Both the position numbers and the translations under genes were made by a program. A DNA stretch of 64,000 bases. Source: Microcyclospora pomicola. Taxonomy: Eukaryota; Ascomycota; Dothideomycetes; Capnodiales. This document shows, piece by piece, positions 1 to 9,806 of this stretch (position 1 is its first letter; every line of letters begins with the position of its first letter). Location: the NCBI GenBank assembly GCA_002786065.1, contig NHNY01000005.1, forward strand, positions 1 through 64,000, given 5' to 3'. The notes below the pieces were generated by a model that was not told the DNA's origin, made no database searches, and was given only the letters and a program-made list of their open reading frames with translations.

Positions 1-919
1 TCATGCGACCGTGTCCCGATCGTGCGCCTCCAGTGCGGCGCATGTTCGTCTCCATGGTAGTTGCGACAGCAATCAATTTCTCCCTTGTGTTAGGGATCAC
101 CATATGGTTGGAGAGGGAAGCCCTCAATTCCGGCCTCATTCCTGTGAACAGGTGCTGCACACGTTGCGCCTCGGTGTATGGGGGGAGCTGCGCTTCCAGT
201 GTCTCAAGAAAGGTAGCGAAGGCCCTTACAGATTGGCCCTCTCGTTGCTCCGCTTTCTTGTATTGCTGGCTTGCCTCCATACCACGATTGACTGGGTCTG
301 CCTGGATATCCAGCAGAAATGCCTTGTAGTGTTCCCAGTTGAGCGCGACACCTGCGCTCTTTAGTCGCTCATACTCCGACCACCAGGTTTCTTTCGGGTC
401 TCCCTCGAGAAACTGCATGGCCCAAGTAATGAGGTTTTCTTCTGTAGGGAAGGCTCCTGGAGCGTTCATAGCAGCAAGCTCCGCATCGCGCACGTAGTTG
501 CGATATTCCTTGATGCTCTTGCCATGGTATTTATCCAAGTCCTTTAGCTTGGTGTCCCGCTTTTTGAAACGCGGTTGCGCATCATCTTCTTCGTCGCTGG
601 TCGCACGCTTGCGCAGCGACCATGCGGCGCTTCCTGCCAAACTCGAAGCGAGTTCTAAGGATCTTGGTGTAGTGATAGCTGAGCTAGTTTGGAGATGATC
701 AGGGAGGCTATCAGGGATGCTATTGCCTCTCTCAAGCATAGCTACTTCTTCCTCCACCCTCTGCAGCTCTCGTTGCATAATGAGACGATCCCGCTTTTCC
801 CGCGCGATGCGCAAGCGCTCTTCCAGCGTCGCGCTCGCGTCTTGTATAGTGTCGCTCGCAGTTATCTCTGTAGGGTTTTCATGGGTGCTATGCCCTTCCA
901 TCTCCTGAATGTCCTCCAT
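1..919 (-). mobile_element. Ty3/gypsy-type gag reading frame, partial (runs off left edge)
   Basis: Reading the minus strand from an ATG at 919 gives a reading frame that looks whole as far as position 1, where the window ends. It starts with an acidic/basic helical stretch rich in Glu and Arg, passes a KKRD-type basic patch, and then has a retrotransposon-gag-like core with WAMQFLEGDP, WWSEYERL, FLLDIQADP and QLPPYTEAQR. That layout is typical of capsid-type gag of fungal Ty3/gypsy elements. Base composition is ordinary and CpA/TpG are present, unlike the RIP-mutated DNA next door, so this is a young copy relative to its surroundings. Pol and the other LTR would lie outside the window. Family is from motif resemblance only. 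Confidence 0.75.
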
Positions 920-960
920 CCTGTGTACTGGGCTATGTTCCTCAAAAGATGGATTATAAT

Positions 961-1176
961 TGTAAGGGGCAGCAATAGACTACTAGGGCGTAGCTTCTAG
1001 ATGCCAAAGGATAGCGTAGTACACAGAAATAGGGGAGTAACAGTATGATACAGTTACTACCGAGAATAATCCATGAAGCGTACGAGGTGCGCAGGTCGCG
1101 CACCGAAGTGTTGCTTCATGCCAAGACTGGAGACACGTGACTTCAACCTCACTTCAGGTAGGAAAGGGGCCTTACA
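961..1176 (-). repeat. Candidate LTR of the young Ty3/gypsy element
   Basis: The segment begins TGTAAGGGGC and ends GGGGCCTTACA, so it has inverted termini TGTAAGG/CCTTACA with the usual TG...CA ends. It is 216 bp and lies 41 bp before the gag start codon on the minus strand, where a 5' LTR is expected. Immediately beyond 1176 the sequence changes to older, RIP-mutated pol-like DNA. The partner LTR is outside the window, so identity between LTRs and the target duplication cannot be checked here. Confidence 0.6.
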
Positions 1177-4075
1177 GTGCCTGTTGTAGTTGTAGATCTA
1201 TTTTGTTAGTCTATCGTTGCGACTGTAGGTTCTAGTCTTCTACTGTATTAAACTCCCTTGTCTTATCTACTAGCGTACTCTGTCGCTGCGTAGGGTGAGC
1301 GCGGTTCACGCAACCGCACTGCTTAAATCTGATTATTCCTAACGTCTATAGAATAGTCGGATTGTGTCGTTTCAGCTAAGGCATACTAAGTACGATGTCA
1401 TAATTAGCTATATCGATAACGTCGAATATGATTTCCTCCTAGTGCTTCTAAACGATCATTCGTAAGGGTACTATCTCCTTACTTACGCTAGGTAGTAATA
1501 AGCCGTCTATAGCGATTACGGGGTATCCTACGTTTCCTTTGTTATTAGTAGCGATCCTTTAACGTTTCACAAAACTACTAGAAACGAAGTTTCTACCTGC
1601 GCTAGAGTCTATTATAGCTATAGTAGTGCGTTCTTATATAGTAACTGTTATACGAAAAACTGCTGACTTTGAAGTTTTTATGTTGTTAAGCTCTCTACTA
1701 TAACTTCCTAAGCAGGAGCTTTCCCTTTTCCCTAGTAGGGTGACAGTAGTAGTGAAATGAATTGTCCCGTTCTTCGATAGTAAGCTTCGCGAGCGACATC
1801 CTGCTTGCGTGCTTCTTCGAACGATGTACTACTAGCTTGCTTAGCTTTTCGTTAGTCTTCTTCTACAAGCTTATATGCTTCCTTAAGCCTAGTAGTAGCG
1901 GCTCTTATTTCCTTAGTAACCCTAACTCCGTTTACTTCGTAACTTCTGTCTTGTTAGAAGGTGCTGCCGATTAGTAGGAATTCCTAGATGAAGGATTTAA
2001 AGTTCAGGATTGTTGGCACTTGTTGCATGCTCTAAACCTTCCTTCTAAAGTCGAATAGCATTTAGTCGAACTTCTGTAGGTTAAGGAATCTCCTTCCTCC
2101 TACGATCGGCATAATCTAATTAGCGGATTTAGCTATAAGCAAGACGAGTTTCTTGATTTCGGTAGTAGTGTAGATACGGAATGTTAGGAATCTGTTGTCT
2201 TCATCACTTTCTTCGTCACTTTCGTACTTATCTAAGTCGTCCTTGTCATTGCTTTCTAGTACTTCTTTATCTGCGAAGGCTCTATTATTGTAGCTAATAA
2301 AAGTGTTGTCGTCTTTATAGAGTACCGTCGCGGTAGCGAAGGTAACTAGCTTATTTATCCTAAGGTCGTTAATAGTATCGATAACGTGCTAATTTCTAGT
2401 AATTAAGTAGCTACACGAGGTGATATAGTTTCGGATCTCGTTAGTCAGTCCTTCTCTTAGTAGCTCTAAAAGCTCCGTTAGTTCATCCTAGAGGCTTTCG
2501 ATGAAGTCTAGTACGTTGTCGCGAACCTCCTGTTAGTTCGTCTCGTTCGGGAATATCTCGAACAATACCTTTATCTCGTAGTACTCCTAGTAGTCGTCTT
2601 TCTTGTAGACAGCCTAGACTTAGCTACTACAGTAAGGTTGTTCCTATTGCTGTTTCTCATCGCTTTCTTCCTTAATCACAGGGATTATAGCGTTGAATTG
2701 TACCTTTCGTGCAACAGCATTAAACTATCAGGGTTGCATATTCCCCTATTGCCTCTTCGAGCGATAGTCCCTTACTATGTAGCCTTCTTTGCTATAGGCG
2801 TAGCAAGTTAGTTTTCCTACGTTGTTACTCTTAAACCCTTTCTTAGGTCTAGCGCCTTTGCGTCGAATCGGAGTAGTAGCACTGAGGTCTATTAGATTAC
2901 TATAGTAGCTGTAGTTAGAACGTCTAGCGTTCTTGTTGAAATAAGGGGTCCTTAGCGCACCGGATCCTCTTAGTCCACGTCCTCTCTCTATGCTTCTTTC
3001 GTACAGTCTGTTGTTAAGGGTGATCGTGCGCTCGATCATTCCTGTCAACGTACTAGGTTGTACGGGGATACACATAAGTTCGTCTTTTACCGAATCTTTT
3101 AGTCCTCTCTTATACATCACAATTAGGGCATCGTCGTCCTATCTAGTAATCTGTCTATATTCCTAGAACTTAGCAGCGTAGTCGGCGGCTGAAGTCTTCT
3201 AAGTTAGGACTTAGATCATTCGCATAGCATTAGCCTGTTCGTTGCTAATGCTGAATACGGTTCGCATCTTGTCTTTGAAACCGGCGAATGTTAAGAACAT
3301 TTAGACTACATCCTAGTCGTCGTCGTTACCTACAAGGTGTTGAGTTAGGTAGGGCTTGACGAAGTATTAGGCCCTTCTACGGAGAAACGTAGTGGCGAAC
3401 AGAGATTACTGTCGTTCGTCTACACGGTTGAATCTGAAGTACATCGACATCTAGTTAATAAAGTCTTCAAGCTTGTCGCGATCTCTATAGTAGAGGTCGG
3501 GTTTAGCGACGAGTAACTTAAGGGCGTTACCTATGTCGGGGGCATCGGTTATAGTCACATCGGACGAGGTGGTCGTTAGTCGGTGGCGCTACGAGCTTCC
3601 TGCTTCGCTAGGAGCGGGAGTCCTACGAATGCTTCGGTTGTCACTTATCTTAAGGGTGTACAAAGTTGTTAAGGGCGTCCGGGCAGAGGCTCTTATTAGA
3701 TATTCTAAATAGAGGATAGTTGAAGCTAACGAGGCAGGAGATCTTGTATTCCAATCACTAAGGTTGAACAATAAGTTGTACACGATTCTAACTAATGAAA
3801 CTAGCTGCGCTATATACATAGGAGAATCGTAGATGCTTACTGTAAGCATTCGTAAGCTCACTCGTTTACGAGTAAGTAAGTGAGATGTGCCAGGATGTGC
3901 TCACTCTTACTAGAGTAAGCTGCATTAGCGGGTACTGCCTATTAGTGCGGGCGGCTAGGCGCAGGTCGTGCACGTGCGTGCCTGTAACACTAAGAGTCTA
4001 ATAGCGAGCAGTGCAGTATTACGGTTAATGTAGGCTATCCGAGTCTACTATAACTGAAAACTTAGATTAGCGGTT
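1177..4075 (-). mobile_element. Old RIP-mutated Ty3/gypsy fragment (gag to protease)
   Basis: On the minus strand, remnants of a Ty3/gypsy element can be read in the expected order: gag-like sequence roughly 3860-2850, a zinc-knuckle remnant near 2750-2830, and an aspartic-protease/early pol-like stretch near 1620-1330 with a YDIVL...LKRHNPT-type motif. The copy is clearly broken, with many breaks throughout, and is strongly enriched in TpA. It is interrupted at 1176/1177 by the younger element. It must be old enough to have passed through at least one RIP episode. The right limit near 4075 is approximate; no LTR was identified with confidence. Confidence 0.7.
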
Positions 4076-6648
4076 TTAGTACGACCCCCCTACTAGCTTA
4101 CTAATCCTCTCTATATGCCTCTCTACTAATACATATCGTAGATATCGACGAATACCTACTAATTAAGACCCTGACCTTCTGTTAAATCGTGCTACGAGAC
4201 GCGCAATATCCGGAGGTTATTAATAGTAGTAATCTTAACGTTGCTAATAGCCGTCGTCTTCATCAATCCGCGTACCTTACGCTCCGTAAGGCTCTAACGA
4301 GCTACTAGCTTAGCAGTAAGCTACTAGTGCTAGCGGAATCCGATAAGCTATATGCGCCCTAGCGGACACGACTAGGGGAGCTCTATTAGCGCTCTCATTG
4401 CAGCTTACTGCCTTAGTGTCCTTAATGCCGAGTATCGAGGTCTAGGGATATATAGCTATATATTAATAGCATCTACTACCCTTCGCTAGCTTGCACAACG
4501 CGACCCCATCCCTTACGAGCTCGTACAACGCTCTTCTATAGCTCGTAATACCTTTATAGTCGGATCTATATCCTTCTAACTATCGGATCTATAGCTAGCG
4601 TTACCTAACTAATCGATTTTGCTCTTAATATAGTGCTGCTAACAGCGTGCTTAGTCTACTAGTAACGAGTGTATCTACGCCGCCCTTATTAGACGATAGA
4701 GGTTCGTATACTACGTTTAGCGCTCGCTAACCGACTCTCGCAGAGAACTATCGCTAGCGTAGGTTTATAAGGATGCTCCTACTAGTTACAACAGCAGCGT
4801 TACTACCGCTCTTATAGCGCGTTGTGGCCGCACCCGTTACTAGCCGGCACGTAACAGCGACTCGCGTACTAGCTCCTACAGCTTATAGTCCTACTACGAC
4901 CTTTAACCTCTCTGTCTACACATAGGAAGTTACTATTCGTAAGGTTAGGGGCAAGCTAGACGACTAGCACTAGGGCATATAGGTGTTATATAGCTAGTTT
5001 AGCACTAGCTATCGAGAGGATTAGCTCGCGTAGTTGCTTCGTAGTAAGGGTCAATCGCTGATTGACTTCTTCCTTAGCTAAACTAAGGATAATGTTATTA
5101 GCTATCTAAGTGTGTTACTTAACGGCTACCGTAGCTACTACTTCGTTATAGAGTGGAATAATAACACTGCTGCGCTAATCAAGATCACTACCGCGACTAC
5201 AGAGCGAGCCCTCGACGAGCTGATCCCCTTTCGGAGACTAAGGACTAATGTCTACGACGTTAAGATATCTATTAAGAAGGACGACGAGCGAGCTACCGCA
5301 GCTGCAGCCTTTGTTAGCCGGAGTCTCGCAGCGAGCGCGTTACGAGCGCGCGCGAGAGAGCAATATGACCTACCGAGCCGTCTAAGCACACAGAATAGCG
5401 CGCCGGATAGCATCGAACCCTTAAGCCCCTTAGCTAAGCGAGAGCTAATTCCGCGAGTCAAACCGGAGCTAGAGAAGCTATCTATACTAGTAGCTAGCAG
5501 CACTGCTAGCTACAGTGCTGCTACTACTATCGACGTTGCTTTAGACAGTAACAGTAACACTTCTAGTATTAAGATAATAAAGCAGTTAATCTAGCGCAAA
5601 AAGCAACAGCGAGCTAGCTAGCGAGCTAAACGAAGTGAACGCAGTAGTTCTATAGGAGCGCTTTTAACTGTTAAGACGGAGCGTAACTAGGACGTGCTTC
5701 TAGAGTCTAACAGCGAGCTTGCTAGCGAGCTATCGCCGGTCTTATTATTGTTACCACCTCCGTCGGATATCTCGCTACTAACTACTAACTAGTTAGTGCC
5801 TGCAGCTATAAAGAAGGTTAAAAAGCGTCTATTAACAGTTAAGCCATCTTATAGAGTAATAAGAAGACAAGGTTAGCGATAGCTTATAGTATATAGTAGC
5901 ATATATTATAGTAAGATATTACGTAGCAGCAATAGACAAGTGTACTAAGAAAACGCCTCTCTCCGTACTCTCGCTACAGATCTTTAAAAAGAAGCAGAAC
6001 GCTTCCTCTTCTGACTACGCGGCGTAGCCACGACTAACAACCCCTTTAACCCTATCACCTTACTCCTTAACCTAGACACTAACCCCTCTAACATAGCGAC
6101 TCTCTCTTCTATCGTAGGAGGGCTCGTAGTAGCTGCTTTGTAGCTACTCTTGCCCCTATACTTATAGAAGGTATAAGGCCCTCCCTTCTCTAAAACCTTG
6201 TAGGGGACTTGTATCCCCGGCCTCTTACACCACTCGTACAGCGCGCTCGTAGCGACGCCGTAGAGGGTCTCTATAATAACCCCTACGATCGAGTATCGCG
6301 CTAAACTGTTCTTCGCGCTCTTCCTATCTCTTATAGAGAGACTCTTGTTGCTAGTAACAGCAACCTACGTATCCTATTGTGCTGCTTTATAGTACTAAAA
6401 ATCGCTTATATTAGTAGTAGTAGGGCGGCGGAAAGCGGTGCTATTAAAGGCCTTTTCGATTAGCTCCGTAGCCTCGCGCGTAGCGCGAGTCTACGGAGGA
6501 GTGTAGGGCGAGGCAGTAGGGCGTAGGGTAGTAGCGGCAGGGCGTGCGGCGGCAGCGGGGCGAGGAGGAGAGGCTAGATAAGAGGTAAACGCGAGTGCTA
6601 TTACTACGGCAGTTGCTACTATTACTACAGCAGCGGCGGAGGGCAGCA

Positions 6649-6679
<31 letters not shown>
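6649..6679. repeat. TAG/AGT trinucleotide microsatellite
   Basis: An uninterrupted run of about ten TAG units lies inside the RIP-mutated island. Shorter TAG runs recur nearby (for example around 6790-6810). CpA-to-TpA change of CAG or CAA tracts could have produced such runs, but simple slippage is equally possible. Confidence 0.9.
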
Positions 6680-6680
<1 letters not shown>

Positions 6681-6700
6681 CTACGATTAACAGCTGTAAA

Positions 6701-6739
6701 ACCTTCTAAAGAAGGGCGCTAGCGCCCTTCTTCGAAGGT
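6701..6739. repeat. Near-perfect palindrome / hairpin
   Basis: ACCTTCTAAAGAAGGGCGCT is followed at once by a nearly exact reverse complement. The centre GAAGGGCGCT/AGCGCCCTTC is perfect and the outer ACCTTC/GAAGGT arms pair as well, with only a small mismatch between. It could be a terminal inverted repeat junction or a hairpin; no function is visible. Confidence 0.75.
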
Positions 6740-7000
6740 AGAGAGAGAAGAGGTAGAGGGAGAGGCTATAGCGAGTCTTCTTGTTGCTTATAGTAGTAGT
6801 AGTAGTATAGCTTTTTTTAAGATCTAAGAGAGCAAAAGAAAAGAAAACTAGTAAAGGAACGGCTGTAATAAATCGATATATAGCTACTAAGAGAGCCTAC
6901 GAGAGGATTAACTGACAATAGGAGCGCGTTTTTAAGCAATTGCTTCATTAATAACAATAGGAAGCAATACTTACCTTCCCTTAACAATGCGCCGGCGACT

Positions 7001-7671
7001 ATTGTGACAGCGTAAGCTACTAAACGAGCCTATTAAGAGTTAGCATGACATCTACAGTGACAATAGAGCTGTAGAGAGCCGCAATAAGAGTTGATAGTGA
7101 GGTTGTGGTAGTGATGAGGTTGATATTGATGATATATAACCTCATTGTTAAGAGTTGAGGTTGACAATGGGAGCAAGCTGAGCGCAATCGAGCTCCGTCC
7201 AAAAGGGCATTTCGAACATGAAACAGATGATGAAACGCCACGGGCTTTCACTTTAGTAAACGATGCAGCTGCCACATTGGTAAGACCACGAGGCCGAAGA
7301 CTGGGCGCAGCATGCATACATATGTATGTGCCTTGACATGTTTGTTTCTTGCATTTGGTAGCTGTGACATACACAAGCTCTGTCTCTCAGATCTCCCTGG
7401 CATCCTCCGCCCACAGCTGGTTGCCTAGAACTGCTGCAACCCCCCTGCAGAATGGTGCGGTATCTTGCTCTGCTACCGCCCTCAATGCTCGGCACTCATT
7501 GTGCTCGGTGCGAGACAAGGCGCAGCAGCAGACATCTCTTCGTTCGTCGACCTTCGAGCTTGAGCTCCGATTCTTGAGCTGCTCCCTTCGTGTTTTGCAC
7601 ACAGGCAATGCGTATATTGTGACAAGATCTGATATATTCCATGGTCCATGCCACTCCCATGTTCCAAATCT
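7001..7671. other. Transition from repeat island to euchromatin
   Basis: No gene is seen. Up to about 7140 the sequence still has a repeat-like character, including related motifs around TAAGAGTTGA at several points. After that composition becomes normal and leads into the 3' end of the GTP cyclohydrolase II gene. Small open frames here overlap one another on both strands and look like chance. Confidence 0.5.
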
Positions 7672-8916
7672 TCACCCACTAAACATATGCTTGAACTTTT
7701 CGATCTTGGTTGAAATATAGCGTTCCACTTCCGGACCTTGCACGCCCTCCTTGCCACCAGACTTCCAAGCCAACGGAATCATGGGAACTCTCTCTTTCAC
7801 TCGGACCTCACGATTCGGGCCCTCCACCGCTCGTACTTTCTCCGGGTTATTGGTCAACAGCTTGATCCCGGTATCTCCTCCAAGGCCAAGATCTAGCAAC
7901 ATCGCTGTCGCGAGTCCGTACGATCGCGCATCTCCAGGATGTCGCAAGAGTAGGTTTGCTTCCATGGTGTCGTGACCGAGATCTTGCAAGTTGTATGCTT
8001 TGAGCTTCGAAAGAAGCCCTATCCCGCGACCTTCTTGTCGCAGATATATGATGACTCCTCCACATGATGGTATTCTTGCGCCATGTGACTCCAACTCCGT
8101 GATCTCGCTCCCCGGTGTTGATACCGGCGTCGGTGCCGGTAGAGACATCAGTCTGGCTGCTTCATCGAGCTGCTCACCACAGTCGCAGCGGGCAGACCAT
8201 ACGGTCTCACCGGTGTAGCATTCCGAGTGGATTCGCACCAATGCTGGACCATATTCTGGTGGGTAGCCGGGACTTTCCAGATCCACGGAAGCTGGAGTGG
8301 GAGCTCCGGAGGCAGGTGATTGAGGAGTCGCGGGTCCGTTCAGCCCACTCAAGTACGCTGCGCTCGGTCTAGTCGTCACCCCAGACTCTTTCTTGATCTG
8401 ATCCACTCTACTACTGGTCCTGCCTGGAAATAAAGTCCCTGTATATGCACCTCTGATCATGCGGTCTCGCTCCGTCTCGCCCGGTCTTGGGGCGTCCAAA
8501 CTTCTACTTCGGATATGCGGGCCAAAGACAATCGCTAAATGCTCTTTATCGTCCGCGCTGTTGTGATATAGGTGAAGGAACATCTCTTGCCCAGTCGTGG
8601 TCGGGATGCGAGCACGAACTTCGCAGTGAACTACGGGCAGTTCGGAAAGAAGCTTTGGGTTGTCGGATTCCTGTTCGCTGATGGTAGGCGACCCCACCGG
8701 AACAGCTCTCGGTTGCCTATCATGACGGGCACCTTGGCTGTCGCCGTTGAAAGGACTCTGCGATGGCGTCCAAGCAGGGCTGACTAATGGTGGAGGAGCA
8801 TAGGCACTGGTGGAGAAGTCGTTGTCCAGGTCCAGCTCGGAAACGCCATGGGAGGGTTTTGGAGCGGCGGTGGCAGGGAAGGCCGGCGAGGCGTGTGCAG
8901 GGAAATCTATAGGCAT
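7672..8916 (-). CDS. RIB1: GTP cyclohydrolase II (riboflavin biosynthesis)
   Basis: The product converts GTP to 2,5-diamino-6-ribosylamino-4-pyrimidinone 5'-phosphate, formate and pyrophosphate, the first committed step of riboflavin synthesis in the cytosol. A single exon codes for 414 residues. The first 90 or so are low-complexity. The catalytic part shows the zinc ligands C233, C244 and C246 ([19 protein letters not shown] region), RQEGRGIGL at about 293-301 and the late TNNPEK motif. Two Pro/Ser/Thr-rich inserts, near residues 195-215 and 258-283, interrupt the conserved core compared with bacterial RibA, and the N-terminal tail makes it longer than yeast Rib1. The 3' end lies about 670 bp from the RIP-mutated island. 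Divergent to the CFEM gene. Family assignment is firm; the inserts could be partly intronic but the frame stays open. Confidence 0.93.
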   Translation of the reverse strand: MPIDFPAHASPAFPATAAPKPSHGVSELDLDNDFSTSAYAPPPLVSPAWTPSQSPFNGDSQGARHDRQPRAVPVGSPTISEQESDNPKLLSELPVVHCEVRARIPTTTGQEMFLHLYHNSADDKEHLAIVFGPHIRSRSLDAPRPGETERDRMIRGAYTGTLFPGRTSSRVDQIKKESGVTTRPSAAYLSGLNGPATPQSPASGAPTPASVDLESPGYPPEYGPALVRIHSECYTGETVWSARCDCGEQLDEAARLMSLPAPTPVSTPGSEITELESHGARIPSCGGVIIYLRQEGRGIGLLSKLKAYNLQDLGHDTMEANLLLRHPGDARSYGLATAMLLDLGLGGDTGIKLLTNNPEKVRAVEGPNREVRVKERVPMIPLAWKSGGKEGVQGPEVERYISTKIEKFKHMFSG

Positions 8917-9806
8917 TGCGGTGTTGAAACGATGTTCGGCATGCTGCGCAAAACAATATTCTTGAGGCTTTCTGGAGGCCGACGGGTCACTATAGCATGT
9001 GCGGCTTTTGCCCCACTGCCGTCATCTCCGGTATCTCGACCCTTCCACCGAGGTCGGGACCGGGTAAGACTCGCGGCAGCCAGACGCGATTGGCGACAGG
9101 ATCTGGGGTCACGGACCGTGCATGAATATGTTTGCAGGACCTGGCCGACTGGTCAAGTTGACGAAGTGGCAGATATATTCACCCATCTTGAGTTGGCATT
9201 TTATGCGGCGCAGTGAGTGGCCTAATAATAAGAAGCTCACGTCGGATACGGGCAGCAGGAGACGAGATCGGCCAAGATGTGCACAGACCAGTGGTATCCA
9301 GATGAAACTCCATCTACGCGCCGACCTCATCTTCTGTCCTCCAACCACCACTCATTCTTCAGCTGGGCCACCATAGCAGCCGCCGTCAGCGCCTACATCG
9401 TCGTAGCACACTGCTTCATCAAAATAGGATCTTTTGTATGACGAGATGGTCGGCGGCAACAGTGTGGCACACGACACGCTCAATGATTCTGTAGGTACAA
9501 GATCGAAGCGCCGGCACAGCATATCACTTTCTCTCTTTCTCTGCGCTGTTACTCACAACGATTGCACGATTTCCTTTTTGCTTGTTTGCTGTTTTCCATC
9601 TCAATCTATTGCCATCTCCTTGTCTCATTAGGGTCATTCATGCATTCTTAGCGCTGGCTGGCACAGCGCAAGAGCTATACCCATTTACGTTCAACAATAC
9701 TCTCTTTAATCTGGAGCATATCTACGCATGAAAGACACTCGAATGGGAATCTAGGCCTCCCCTGTCAATAGTGAATATTGCATAATCCTGGCCCGTTCAC
9801 TTTACA
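8917..9806. other. Divergent intergenic region RIB1 / CFEM gene
   Basis: About 890 bp separate the two divergent starts. No convincing gene is seen; short frames on either strand are overlapping and lack family features. It probably carries both promoters. If the CFEM gene has an upstream signal-peptide exon it would be here. Confidence 0.5.

Larger units (their letters stand above)
4076..7000. repeat. Unclassified RIP-mutated repeat DNA
   Basis: The whole stretch shows the same signature as the neighbouring fossil: TA is very frequent, CA and TG are scarce and CG persists (in 4321-4380 I count 8 TA against 3 CA plus TG). One open stretch, 5112-5594 on the plus strand, is Ala/Ser/Arg-rich and matches no family I know. 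The rest is closed in all frames. It may be a further part of the older LTR element, a different transposon, or several nested remnants. Family cannot be assigned from what is visible. Confidence 0.6.

Noticed and set aside
3-1000. Several plus-strand open frames at the left edge
   Set aside because: They are shadows of the minus-strand gag frame; the minus strand has coherent gag-like motifs throughout.
7315-7328. CATACATATGTATG palindrome
   Set aside because: A short alternating purine-pyrimidine palindrome of this kind is expected by chance and has no context.
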